Shown in pieces: positions 51,421 to 60,036 of a stretch of 64,000 nt of DNA. The translations under genes were made by a program, and so were the position numbers. The stretch lies in NCBI RefSeq assembly GCF_020010905.1, contig NZ_JAGJBY010000002.1, forward strand, positions 3,100,001 to 3,164,000. The letters are read 5' to 3'. Under the pieces are notes generated by a model. That model made no database searches and was not told where the DNA came from. It saw only the letters and a list, made by a program, of their open reading frames with translations. Each line of letters begins with the position of its first letter. The first letter of the stretch is position 1. The DNA is from Streptomyces acidiscabies (GTDB lineage: Bacteria > Actinomycetota > Actinomycetes > Streptomycetales > Streptomycetaceae).

Positions 51421-52233
51421 ATGCATGTGCTGATCCTTGGGGGGACGACGGAGGGGCGGGAGCTTGCCGCTGCGCTGAGCGGGGTGGGGGCGGAAAACTC
51501 CGAGGCGCGGGGGGTTGCCGCCGAGCTGAACGGGGTACGAGGGTCCGCTGCCGAGGTTCAGAAGGTTGCCGTGCGCGTCACCACCTCCCTCGCCGGACGC
51601 GTCTCGCGGCCCGCTGCCCTCGCCGGGGACGTCCGGATCGGGGGGTTCGGCGGGGTCGACGGGCTCGCTGCCTGGGTGCGGGAGCATCGCGTGGACGCCC
51701 TCGTCGACGCCACCCACCCCTTCGCCTCGCGGATCACCGCCAACGCCGTCGCCGCTGCCGCCCTCACCGGCGTACCGCTCGTCGTGCTGCGGCGGCCGGG
51801 GTGGGAGGCGGGGGAGGGGGACCGGTGGTACGACGCCGGGTCGCTCGCGGAGGCCGCCGCGTTGCTGCCCCGGCTCGGACGCCGGGTGCTGTTGACCACC
51901 GGGCGGCTGGAGTTGGCCGCCTTCGCCCGGGTCGCCGGGGCGCATTTCGTCGTACGGTCCGTCGAGGCGCCCGAGCCGCCGCTCCCGGCCGACTGCGAAG
52001 TGCTGCTCGCGCGCGGGCCGTTCACCGTCGAGGACGAACTCCGGTTGCTGCGGGACCGCCGTATCGACGTCGTCGTGACGAAGGACAGCGGGGGCGCCGC
52101 GACGGCCGCGAAGCTCACGGCCGCGCGGGAGTTGGGGGTGCCGGTGATCGTCGTACGCCGGCCCCCGGCGCCGTACGGGGTGGACGTGGTCGGCGATGTC
52201 GCCGGTGCGGTCGCGTGGGTCAGGGGTTTGTGA
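51421..52233 (+). CDS. cobK: Precorrin-6A reductase
   Basis: This 270-residue enzyme reduces precorrin-6A with NADPH in aerobic cobalamin synthesis. It begins HVLILGGTTEGRELAAAL and has VDATHPFASRITANAVAAA, VLLTTGRLELAAF, LARGPFTVEDELRLL and VVTKDSGGAATAAKL, all typical. An insert of about 25 residues (GVGAENSEARGVAAELNG) after the first helix is unusual. The gene stands alone, 2.7 kb from cobF on the opposite strand. Its end overlaps a zinc-ribbon gene on the other strand by 14 bp. No cobalamin riboswitch was seen. Confidence 0.93.
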   Translation: MHVLILGGTTEGRELAAALSGVGAENSEARGVAAELNGVRGSAAEVQKVAVRVTTSLAGRVSRPAALAGDVRIGGFGGVDGLAAWVREHRVDALVDATHPFASRITANAVAAAALTGVPLVVLRRPGWEAGEGDRWYDAGSLAEAAALLPRLGRRVLLTTGRLELAAFARVAGAHFVVRSVEAPEPPLPADCEVLLARGPFTVEDELRLLRDRRIDVVVTKDSGGAATAAKLTAARELGVPVIVVRRPPAPYGVDVVGDVAGAVAWVRGL

Positions 52234-52669
52234 CCGACGTCCGCAGGCGGTCGATCGTACGGAGGATCTCGGCGCGGTTCTTGGCGGACTTGATCCAGGT
52301 GGGGAGCTTGCCGACGTAGGTCATCCGGCGGTGCTCGTGCTCGTACCAAGGGGCGTGTTCGCGGAGGTCGGCGGCGACGAAGTCCCGTAGGACGGTGAGG
52401 TGTTCGAGGTTGTAGGCCCAGATCGTGCCGTGGCGGGTGTCGGCTTCGAGCCAGAGGGACAGGGAGTGCGGGTCGGGTCCACAGCGGCCCTCCCGTACCC
52501 AGGACAGTCCGCACGAGCGGCAGACCACCCGCCTCTGCGAGGCTTCCCCGGCCGTCCCGCGCCGGTGCTCGCGGTGCGCGAGGCGGTCGCAGCGCGGGCA
52601 GTGCACGAGGGCCGAGTCCGCGTAGTGGAACAGCTCCGTGCGGCGGTCGTAGAAGCGGGTCGGGGACAT
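52220..52669 (-). CDS. Zinc-ribbon hypothetical protein, apparently leaderless
   Basis: This 149-residue protein has two Cys pairs forming a zinc ribbon (HCPRCDRLAH and VVCRSCGLSW, about residues 24-57), followed by a domain with SLSLWLEADTRHGTIWAYNLEHLTVLRDFV and YVGKLPTWIKSAKNR. I recall similar TFIIB-type zinc proteins of unknown role. On the minus strand CATACT lies 8 bp before the ATG and no ribosome site is seen, so the mRNA is likely leaderless. It is convergent with cobK. Confidence 0.78.
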   Translation of the reverse strand: MSPTRFYDRRTELFHYADSALVHCPRCDRLAHREHRRGTAGEASQRRVVCRSCGLSWVREGRCGPDPHSLSLWLEADTRHGTIWAYNLEHLTVLRDFVAADLREHAPWYEHEHRRMTYVGKLPTWIKSAKNRAEILRTIDRLRTSVTNP

Positions 52670-52721
52670 GGGAGGAGAGTATGCGAGGGGGTGGGGGAGC
52701 GAGGCATCCGGTTTTCGGCGC

Positions 52722-54785
52722 CTACCCCGCCGTGACCTCCTTCCGTTCCCGCATCCCGCTGCTCAGGTCCTCCACCAGCAGCCTCTTCGCGATCGCGTCC
52801 ACCGCCGCGTGGAGGTCCCCGCTCGACGGGCGGCCGAGGTCGCGTTCCACGTGGTCCTTCAGCCAGTCGCCCCACGCCTCCGAGATGGTGTGCGCCTCTC
52901 GGGTGCCCGCGTCCGTGTGGGAGAGGAGGGTGCCGGTGCGGGTCAGGTAGCCCTCCTCGACCATGCGGTCGAAGACCGGGAGGAGGACCTCCGGGGGGAG
53001 GTGGCGGCGGGCCGCGATGAGGCCGAGGCTCGCGTGGCCGACCATGCGGGTGTGGAGTTCGACCTGCATGACGGCCCACGCGCCGGCGATGTCGAGGCGG
53101 GTGTCGGAGTCCTCGACGATGCGGCGGGTGGTCTCCAGGTCCGTGCTGCCGATGATTTTGGCGACCGAGGCTTCCAGGACCCGGCGGGAGTCCGCGCCGC
53201 TGGGGGACGCGAAGCCCTCGCCCATGTCCGTGGAGCCGGCGCGGGCGCTGTCGCGCAGGGGGACCTGTCTCAGCAGCAGGGCGACCAGGAAGCCGAGCGC
53301 CGCGACCGGGACCGTCCACAGGAACACCGTCTGGATGGTGTCGGCGTACGCGCCGATGATCGGCCCGGCGGCCCGCGCGGGCAGGCGGTGGACGCCGTCC
53401 GGGCTGCTCGCGGCCTTCGCCAGCGACGCCACGTCCGCCGTACCCGTCGCCGCCGCCTCGCGGATGCCGTCCCGCAGGTTGGGGGTCAGCGCGTTCGTGT
53501 AGATCGTGCCGAAGACGGCCGTACCGAAGGAACTCCCCAGCGTACGGAAGAAGGTGACGCCCGAGGTCGCGGTGCCCAGGTCCGCGTACTCGACCGTGTT
53601 CTGCACGGCGATCGTCAGCACCTGCATGCACAGCCCGATCCCGAAGCCGAGGACGAACATGTACAGCGACTCCAGCCAGGCCCCCGTACCCGGCCCCATC
53701 CGCGACATCAGGAACAGCCCGAGCCCCATCACCAGCGAGCCGATGATCGGGAACACCCGGTACCTGCCGGTCTGGCTGATCACGTTGCCGCTGCCGATCG
53801 ACGCGATCAGCAGGCCGAGCACCATCGGCAGCGTCCGTACCCCGGAGACGGTCGCCGAATCGCCGTCCACGTACTGGAGATAGCTCGGCAGGTATGTCAT
53901 CGCGCCGAGCATCGCGAACCCGACGATGAAGCTCAGCACCGAGCACACCGTGAACACCGGGTTCCTGAACAGCCGCATCGGCAGCATCGGCTCCGCCGCC
54001 CGCGTCTCCGTCCAGCAGAACAGGCCGAGCGCGATCACACCGCCCACGAACAGGCCGACGATCACACCGGAACCCCACGCGTACTCGTTGCCGCCCCAGC
54101 TCGTCGCCAGGATCAGGGCGCTCGCGCCGAGCGCGACCCACGCGATGCCGAGGTAGTCGATGACCGGGCGGGACACGGACTTGACCACCGGGATCGTGCG
54201 GGCCGCCGCGATGACGACCACGATCGCGATGGGGACGTTCACGTAGAACGCCCACCGCCAGGTGAGGTGGTCCGTGAACAGGCCGCCGAGCAGCGGGCCG
54301 ATCACCGTCGCGACGCCGAACACCGCGCCGATCGCGCCCTGGTACTTGCCGCGCTCCCGCAGCGGGATGACGTCCGCGATCAGCGCCATCGCCGTCACCA
54401 TCAGGCCGCCCGCGCCGATGCCCTGCACCGCGCGCCACGCGATCAGCAGCGGCATGTTCGTCGCCAGACCGCACAGGAACGAGCCCGTGATGAACACGAT
54501 CGCCGAGACCTGGAAGACCACCTTGCGGCCGAACAGGTCGCCGAACTTGCCGACCAGGACCGTCGCGACGGTCTCCGCGAGGAGGTACGCCGTCACCACC
54601 CACGACATGTGGGAGGCGCCGCCGAGGTCCGACACGATCGTGGGCAGGGCCGTGCCGACGATCGTCTGGTCCAGGGCCGCGAGGAGCATGCCGAGCACGA
54701 TCGTGATGAACACGACGTTGCGGCGGCGGGGGTCCAGTACGGGGGGCTGCGCGGCGGCCGGTGGGGAATCCTGGGTGACGGTCAC
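52722..54785 (-). CDS. DHA2-type MFS multidrug exporter with extra C-terminal domain
   Basis: This 687-residue protein has 14 predicted helices of the DHA2 drug:H+ antiporter family: LAALDQTIVGTALPTIVSDLGG (motif D1), GKFGDLFGRK (motif A), RAVQGIGAGGLM (motif B) and GAIGAVFGVATVIGPLLGGLFTD (motif C). After the last helix (about residue 500) come some 180 soluble residues with a winged-helix look (LPPEVLLPVFDRMVEEGYLTRTGTLLSHTDAGTREAHTISEAWGDWL). A fused MarR-like or regulatory domain is possible. GTG start at 54785. The cargo is unknown. Confidence 0.88.
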   Translation of the reverse strand: MTVTQDSPPAAAQPPVLDPRRRNVVFITIVLGMLLAALDQTIVGTALPTIVSDLGGASHMSWVVTAYLLAETVATVLVGKFGDLFGRKVVFQVSAIVFITGSFLCGLATNMPLLIAWRAVQGIGAGGLMVTAMALIADVIPLRERGKYQGAIGAVFGVATVIGPLLGGLFTDHLTWRWAFYVNVPIAIVVVIAAARTIPVVKSVSRPVIDYLGIAWVALGASALILATSWGGNEYAWGSGVIVGLFVGGVIALGLFCWTETRAAEPMLPMRLFRNPVFTVCSVLSFIVGFAMLGAMTYLPSYLQYVDGDSATVSGVRTLPMVLGLLIASIGSGNVISQTGRYRVFPIIGSLVMGLGLFLMSRMGPGTGAWLESLYMFVLGFGIGLCMQVLTIAVQNTVEYADLGTATSGVTFFRTLGSSFGTAVFGTIYTNALTPNLRDGIREAAATGTADVASLAKAASSPDGVHRLPARAAGPIIGAYADTIQTVFLWTVPVAALGFLVALLLRQVPLRDSARAGSTDMGEGFASPSGADSRRVLEASVAKIIGSTDLETTRRIVEDSDTRLDIAGAWAVMQVELHTRMVGHASLGLIAARRHLPPEVLLPVFDRMVEEGYLTRTGTLLSHTDAGTREAHTISEAWGDWLKDHVERDLGRPSSGDLHAAVDAIAKRLLVEDLSSGMRERKEVTAG

Positions 54786-54891
54786 GGGGACACCATCGCG
54801 CCGGGGGGTGGAGGGCGCACGCGGGGAGGGCCGACCGGGGGTGTCTGGTGGGGGAGGGCGCCGGTCACTCTTCCTTCGGCCTCACCCCGCC

Positions 54892-55665
54892 TTACCTCTC
54901 CGTGGGCCTGCGCCGCAGCAGGTACGTGTCCATGATCCAGCCCTTCCGCTCCCGAGCCTCCGCCCGTGCCTCCTCGATCCGGGGCGCCGCCTCCGCGATC
55001 GGACCGGACACCAGGATCTCGTCCGGTGTGCCGATGTACGCCCCCCAGTAGATGTCCACGTCCTCCTGAGCGAGCCCCCGGAACGCCTGGTGCGCATCCA
55101 GCATCACCACCACGTCGTCCACCCCCTCCGGGAACCCCTCCGCGAGCCGCCGCCCGGTCGTGATCTGCACCGGCCTCGCCACCCGGTTCAGCCCCGTACG
55201 GTGCCGCGCGACCAGCGCGGAGACACTGCTGACGCCCGGGATCACGTCGTACGCGTACGCGACGTTCCCCCGCGCGAGGACCTCGTCCAGGATCGCGATC
55301 GTGCTGTCGTACAGCGCCGGGTCGCCCCAGACCAGGAACGCGCCGGTCTCCCCGTCGGCGAGTTCCTCGGTGATCAGCCGCTCGTAGATGTCCGCGCGGG
55401 CGCTGCGCCAGTCGCCGACGGCGGGGGAGTACGCGGCGGTGTTCGCCGTACGGTCCCGCTCCGGGTCACGGGCCTCGACGACCCGGTACGTCCCCTCCGG
55501 CACATGCGTCCGCAGCATCTCCCTGCGCAGGTCCGTGAGGTCGCTCTTCACCTCGCCCTTGTCCAGGACGAAGAACACGTCCGCCTCCCGCATCGACCTG
55601 ACCGCCTGGAGGGTCAGGTGTTCCGGGTCGCCCGCGCCGATACCGATGACATGAATCCTTCGCAC
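54892..55665 (-). CDS. cobF: Precorrin-6A synthase (deacetylating)
   Basis: This 257-residue SAM methyltransferase acts in aerobic cobalamin synthesis, methylating precorrin-5 at C-1 with loss of acetate. It starts VRRIHVIGIGAGDPEHLTLQA (GTG at 55665), followed by VFFVLDKGEVKSDL, FLVWGDPALYDSTIAIL and VIPGVSSVSALVARH, the tetrapyrrole methylase pattern. An upstream in-frame TTG (55695) would add ten residues and is less likely, since GGGGA fits the GTG. The gene is unlinked to other cob genes except cobK on the far side of the MFS gene. Confidence 0.93.
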   Translation of the reverse strand: MRRIHVIGIGAGDPEHLTLQAVRSMREADVFFVLDKGEVKSDLTDLRREMLRTHVPEGTYRVVEARDPERDRTANTAAYSPAVGDWRSARADIYERLITEELADGETGAFLVWGDPALYDSTIAILDEVLARGNVAYAYDVIPGVSSVSALVARHRTGLNRVARPVQITTGRRLAEGFPEGVDDVVVMLDAHQAFRGLAQEDVDIYWGAYIGTPDEILVSGPIAEAAPRIEEARAEARERKGWIMDTYLLRRRPTER

Positions 55666-55714
55666 GTCCCCGAGTGTGCCGTACGGCACTGACAACGAGG
55701 TCGGCGCGGGGTGA

Positions 55715-56182
55715 TCAACGCAGTCTCGGCGCCCGCGCCACCGGGTCCACGGGGTGTCCGTCGACCTCGTCCGCGAGGGCCCGCGCCCAGGTCACGACGC
55801 CGGGGAGGTCCATGCCGTACGCCGCTCCCGCCCACCGCTCGACCTCGTCCGCACCGCGCCGCAGCAGCCGTACCCCGCCGGTCCGGTTGCCCCGCGCCGC
55901 GTGCGTCAGCCCCACGGCGAGCTGCGCGAGCGCCCGCCACAGGGGGCGCTCCTCCTCGGGGCCCGTCTTCCAGGCGTCCTCGAAGACCTCATGGGCATGG
56001 AACGGCTTACCGGCGTCGAGCAACGCCTGCGCCTCGGTGACGGTCTCCTCGGGGCGGCGTGCGATCCCCTCCGGCTGCCTCGGCACGCCCTCCGCCCCGT
56101 ACGCCAACGGCCGCCCCAGCCCGTCCCTGGGCCGCGCACTCCTCGCCCGACCCGCACTGTCCCTGTCCCGCGCCTCAGCCAT
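55715..56182 (-). CDS. DUF309-family protein
   Basis: This 155-residue protein has a basic N-terminus and a DUF309 helical domain: EAQALLDAGKPFHAHEVFEDAWKTGPEEERPLWRALAQLAVGLTHAARGN, then GGVRLLRRGADEVERW. The HAHEVFEDAWK block is the family signature. Function unknown. It is divergent from tRNA-Pro copy 2 and lies 49 bp from the cobF start region. No convincing ribosome site precedes the ATG at 56182. Confidence 0.85.
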   Translation of the reverse strand: MAEARDRDSAGRARSARPRDGLGRPLAYGAEGVPRQPEGIARRPEETVTEAQALLDAGKPFHAHEVFEDAWKTGPEEERPLWRALAQLAVGLTHAARGNRTGGVRLLRRGADEVERWAGAAYGMDLPGVVTWARALADEVDGHPVDPVARAPRLR

Positions 56183-56265
56183 ACCCCGATTGTCCCGCCT
56201 GCGGAGCGGCATCCCGGGTGGGGTAGAGTTCGGTTCGCGCGATCGCCTACGTGTGGGCCGCGCAT

Positions 56266-56339
<74 letters not shown>

Positions 56340-56357
56340 CTTAGATAGTCGCAGGTC

Positions 56358-56391
56358 AGGGGCCTTGCCGGAGAAATCCGGCAAGGCCCCT
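56358..56391 (+). terminator. tRNA-Pro copy 2 terminator
   Basis: A 15-bp perfect stem, AGGGGCCTTGCCGGA (56358-56372) and TCCGGCAAGGCCCCT (56377-56391), has a GAAA tetraloop, then CGATCGTTTTG. It has the same architecture as the copy 1 terminator but different paired bases. Confidence 0.9.
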
Positions 56392-56460
56392 CGATCGTTT
56401 TGTCATTCATCGGCTCATTTAATGATTGCGTGCCCCCTCGAACCCGGGAGAGCATCGATC

Positions 56461-57648
56461 GTGGAATCGGCAGCAGCACGCCCCCGTCCGGTCCTTACGG
56501 CCGCCTCCGTCCTGCCCGCGGACGCCGGCCGGGCCGCCCTCGTCGCGCGTGTCCACGACCCGGAAGGGGACGGGCCGTGTGTGGCCGCGGTCCGCGGTGA
56601 GCAGGTCGTCGACCTGACCGCCGTCGCGCCCACCGTCTCCGACCTCGTGGAACGCGACGACGCGGTGGCAGTCGTCCGCGAGGCCGACGGCGGACAGGTC
56701 TGGCGCCTGGACGAACTGCTGGCCGCACCGCCCGGCCGCCGTGACGTTCCGCGTCTGCTCGCCCCCGTCGACCTGCAAGTGATCAAGGCTGCGGGCGTCA
56801 CCTTCGCCCGGAGTCTGCTGGAACGCGTCATCGAGGAGCGCACGGGCGGCGATCCGGCGCAGGCCGCGCAGATACGGGCCCGCGTCGGGCAGGCGGTGGG
56901 CGGCACGCTCGACGGCATCCGCCCCGGATCGCCGGAAGCGGACAAGGCCAAGGAACTGCTCGTCTCCGAAGGACTGTGGTCGCAGTACCTGGAGGTCGGG
57001 ATCGGTCCTGACCCGGAAGTGTTCACCAAGGCCCCGGTCCTGTCCGCGGTCGGCACCGGCGCCGACATCGGCGTGCTCGGCGCCTCGGTGTGGAACAACC
57101 CCGAGCCCGAGGCCGTCCTCGTCGTGGACTCGCGCGGCCGGGTACGCGGCGCGACGCTCGGCAACGACGTCAACCTCCGCGACATCGAGGGACGCAGCGC
57201 CCTGCTGCTGTCCCGCGCGAAGGACAACAACGCCTCGTGCGCGATCGGCCCGTTCGTCCGCCTGTTCGACGAGGACTTCGGCCTCGACACCGTACGCGGG
57301 CTCGACATCGACCTCCGGATCGACGGCACGGACGGCTACGTACTGCGTGGCAGCAGCTCCATGCGCGAGATCAGCCGCGACGTACTGGACCTGGTGGCCG
57401 CCACGCACGGTCCGCACCATCAATACCCGGACGGCTTCGTGCTGTTCACCGGAACGCTGTTCGCCCCCACCGAGGACCGACAGGCACCCGGCGCGGGCTT
57501 CACCCACGAGTACGGCGACGTCGTGCGGATCTCCAGCCCGCGCCTGGGCGCCCTGGTCAACACCGTCGTCCCCAGCGAGCAGGCCGCGCCGTGGACGTTC
57601 GGCGTACGAGAGCTGATGCGCAGCCTCGCCCGGCGCGGCCTGCTGTGA
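56461..57648 (+). CDS. FAH-family protein, possible 2-keto-3-deoxy sugar acid dehydratase
   Basis: This 395-residue protein has the fumarylacetoacetate hydrolase C-terminal fold: VIKAAGVTFARSLLERVIEER, NNPEPEAVLVVDSRGRVRGATLGNDVNLRDIEGRS (metal Glu/Glu/Asp) and a final GALVNTVVPSEQAAPWTFGVRELM. Long FAH proteins of this type include 2-keto-3-deoxy-pentonate dehydratases of oxidative pentose pathways. The neighbouring xyloside operon makes that plausible, but it is inference. The GTG at 56461 has GGGAG 10 bp upstream; starting earlier would run into the tRNA terminator region. It ends 3 bp from the GH3 stop. Confidence 0.82.
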   Translation: MESAAARPRPVLTAASVLPADAGRAALVARVHDPEGDGPCVAAVRGEQVVDLTAVAPTVSDLVERDDAVAVVREADGGQVWRLDELLAAPPGRRDVPRLLAPVDLQVIKAAGVTFARSLLERVIEERTGGDPAQAAQIRARVGQAVGGTLDGIRPGSPEADKAKELLVSEGLWSQYLEVGIGPDPEVFTKAPVLSAVGTGADIGVLGASVWNNPEPEAVLVVDSRGRVRGATLGNDVNLRDIEGRSALLLSRAKDNNASCAIGPFVRLFDEDFGLDTVRGLDIDLRIDGTDGYVLRGSSSMREISRDVLDLVAATHGPHHQYPDGFVLFTGTLFAPTEDRQAPGAGFTHEYGDVVRISSPRLGALVNTVVPSEQAAPWTFGVRELMRSLARRGLL

Positions 57649-57651
57649 GCT

Positions 57652-60015
57652 TCAGGCCCCCGCGACCGGTTCCTGCACGATGGTGGCGTGCAGGCGCCGT
57701 GTGTGGTCCACCCGGCGCTCGGCCCCGGTCAGCGTGACCCTGGCCGTCAGGCGCGGATCCGCGCTGGAGGCAGCGAGCCGCACCTCCAGCTCGCCCGGTT
57801 CGACGGCCCGGCGGCCGTCACGTCCGGTGAAGGAGGCGAGGTCCGCCGGGACCGTGACCCACAGCCGCCGCGCCTCGCCCGGCCCCAGAGCCACCCGCGT
57901 GTAGCCGACGAGGCGCTGCACCGGCTGGACGACGGAGGCGACCGGGTCGTGCAGATAGAGCTGGACGACCTCGGTCCCGGACCGCTCGCCCGTGTTGCGG
58001 ACGGTGAAGGCGAGGGTGAACTCGCCGTCCGTCGGAGCCTCCTGGACGTCCACGGTCAGGTCCGTCCAGTCGAACCGCGTGTAGGACAGACCATGACCGA
58101 AGGCGAACGCGGGGGTCGGGTCGACGGCGGACACCTCGCTGACGTGAGCGAGCCGCGCCCCGAGGTACGTGGCCGGCTGGGAGCCCGGCCCGCGCGGCAC
58201 GCCGACCGGGAGACGCCCGGAGGGATCGGTACGGCCACTGAGCACCCCGGCGATCGCGTGCGTGCCCTCCTCGCCGGGGAAGAAGGACTGCACGATCGCG
58301 GCGGACTCCTCCACGGCGCGGCCGAGGGCGTACGGCCGTCCCGCGAGCAGGACGGTGACCACGGGTGTCTCCAGGTCGAGCAGGGCGTCGAGCAGTTGCT
58401 GCTGTGCGCCGGGCAGCAGCAGCGAGCCGACGTCGCATCCCTCGCCGCTGGTGCCCCGCCCGAAGACCCCGGCGCGGTCGCCGAGCACGACCACGGCGAT
58501 GTCGGCCTCGCGTGCCACCCGGGCTGCCTCGAAGATGCCCGAGAGATCACCGTCGTCGATCCCGGTGCCCCGGGCGAGTGTGATCTCGGCGTCGGGGAAC
58601 TCGGCGGTGAGCGTGTCGCGCAGCGTGGGCAGCTCGATGCCGAGGGGGGTACCGGGGTGGCGGACGCCGATGTGCTGGGGGAAGGAGTAGCAGCCGAGCA
58701 CGGCGCCCGGCTCGTCGGCGTTGGGGCCGAGCAGGGCGATGCGGCGTGGCCTGCGCAGCGGCAGGGTGCCGTCGTTGCTCAGCAGCACGACCGCTTCCTC
58801 GGCGACCGTGCGGGCCAGCGCGCGATTGGCGGGACCGTCCAGGTCGATCAGGCCGCGCAGGGCGGCCGGGTCGTCCAGGTCCACCCCGTCGAGCGCGGGC
58901 GGCACGGGGTTCCAGTCCGGGTCGAGCAAGCCGAGCAGCACCTTCTGGGTGAGTGTCCGGCGCACGGCGCGATCGACCAGCGCCTCCGGTACGCGGCCGT
59001 CGGCGACGGCTCCGGCCAAGGGGGCGCCGTACGTCTTGACCGTGGGCAGTTCGACGTCGATGCCCGCGCGCAGTGCCGTGCCGGCGGCGTCGGCCCAGTC
59101 GCCCGCGATGCCGTGCAGCGTCTTCAGGAAGGCGATGGCGAAGTAGTCGGCGACGACCGTGCCGTCGAAGCCCCACGTGTCGCGCAGCAGCCCGGTGAGC
59201 AGATCCTCGTCGGCCGCTGAGGGGATGCCGTCGGTGTCGGTGTAGGCGTTCATCACCGACCGGGCGCCGCCTTCACGGACCGCCATCTCGAAGGGAGGCA
59301 GCAGAACGTCGGCGCGTTCACGCGGGCCCATGGAGGAGGGGGCGAGGTTGCGGCCGGCGCGCGAGGCCGAGTAGCCGGCGAAGTGCTTGAGGGTGGCGAC
59401 GATCCCGGCGGATTCGAGGCCCTGCACGTAGGCCGTCCCGATGGTGCCGACGAGGTACGGGTCCTCGCCGATGGTCTCCTCGACCCGGCCCCAGCGGGCG
59501 TCGCGCACCACGTCCAGGACGGGGGCGAGTCCCTGGTGGACGCCGACGGCCCGCATGTCGCGGCCGATGGCGGCGGCCATGCGCCGCACGATGTCCGGAT
59601 CGAAGGTGGCGCCCCAGGACAGCGGAACGGGGTAGGCCGTCGCCCCCCAGGCGGCGAAGCCGGCCAGACACTCGTCGTGCGCGAGAGCGGGGATGCCGAA
59701 CCGGTTCGTGGCGGCGATACGGCGCTGGGTGCGGGCCAGGGAGAGCGCGCCCAGCGCCGGGTCGACCGGGACCGTGCCGAAGGGCCGGGTCAGCTGGCCG
59801 AGGCCGTCGGGCAGGAGCGCGTCGAGATCGACGGACTCCTCCATGTCGTGCTGGTGGGGGGCCACTTCACCGCCCTGATCGGAGGCGCCCACCCACACTC
59901 CGTACAGCTGGGCGAGCTTCTCCCGAAGGGTCATCGCCCCGATCAGGGCGTCGACTCTCGCGGCGACAGGAAGGGCGGGGTCGTTCCAGGTTCTGGTGGT
60001 GGTCTCAGCGGTCAC
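57652..60015 (-). CDS. GH3 beta-xylosidase/beta-glucosidase, cytoplasmic
   Basis: This 787-residue GH3 enzyme has an N-terminal barrel (KLAQLYGVWVG; ALAHDECLAG; GRVEETIGEDPYLVG; IVATLKHFAGY), the nucleophile D290 in GFDGTVVADYF, a GH3 C-terminal domain (LLGPNADEPGAVLGCYSFPQH; VFGRGTSGEGCDVGSLLLPGAQ) and a fibronectin-III-like end (VSEVSAVDPTPAFAFGHGLSYTRF). No signal peptide means it cleaves imported oligosaccharides. It is the last gene of an SBP-permease-permease-GH3 operon, matching the streptomycete bxl layout, so beta-xylosides are the best guess. GTG start with GAGGAAAG upstream. Confidence 0.9.
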   Translation of the reverse strand: MTAETTTRTWNDPALPVAARVDALIGAMTLREKLAQLYGVWVGASDQGGEVAPHQHDMEESVDLDALLPDGLGQLTRPFGTVPVDPALGALSLARTQRRIAATNRFGIPALAHDECLAGFAAWGATAYPVPLSWGATFDPDIVRRMAAAIGRDMRAVGVHQGLAPVLDVVRDARWGRVEETIGEDPYLVGTIGTAYVQGLESAGIVATLKHFAGYSASRAGRNLAPSSMGPRERADVLLPPFEMAVREGGARSVMNAYTDTDGIPSAADEDLLTGLLRDTWGFDGTVVADYFAIAFLKTLHGIAGDWADAAGTALRAGIDVELPTVKTYGAPLAGAVADGRVPEALVDRAVRRTLTQKVLLGLLDPDWNPVPPALDGVDLDDPAALRGLIDLDGPANRALARTVAEEAVVLLSNDGTLPLRRPRRIALLGPNADEPGAVLGCYSFPQHIGVRHPGTPLGIELPTLRDTLTAEFPDAEITLARGTGIDDGDLSGIFEAARVAREADIAVVVLGDRAGVFGRGTSGEGCDVGSLLLPGAQQQLLDALLDLETPVVTVLLAGRPYALGRAVEESAAIVQSFFPGEEGTHAIAGVLSGRTDPSGRLPVGVPRGPGSQPATYLGARLAHVSEVSAVDPTPAFAFGHGLSYTRFDWTDLTVDVQEAPTDGEFTLAFTVRNTGERSGTEVVQLYLHDPVASVVQPVQRLVGYTRVALGPGEARRLWVTVPADLASFTGRDGRRAVEPGELEVRLAASSADPRLTARVTLTGAERRVDHTRRLHATIVQEPVAGA

Positions 60016-60036
60016 GTCGGCGTTCGCTTTCCTCGG

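Noticed and set aside
52196..52320. Cobalamin riboswitch near cobK or cobF
   Set aside because: No B12-box-like sequence was recognised upstream of either gene.
32993..56265. Integrated mobile element between the two tRNA-Pro genes
   Set aside because: No integrase, excisionase, replication or transfer gene was seen, both tRNA copies are complete, and much of the interval holds ordinary metabolic genes.
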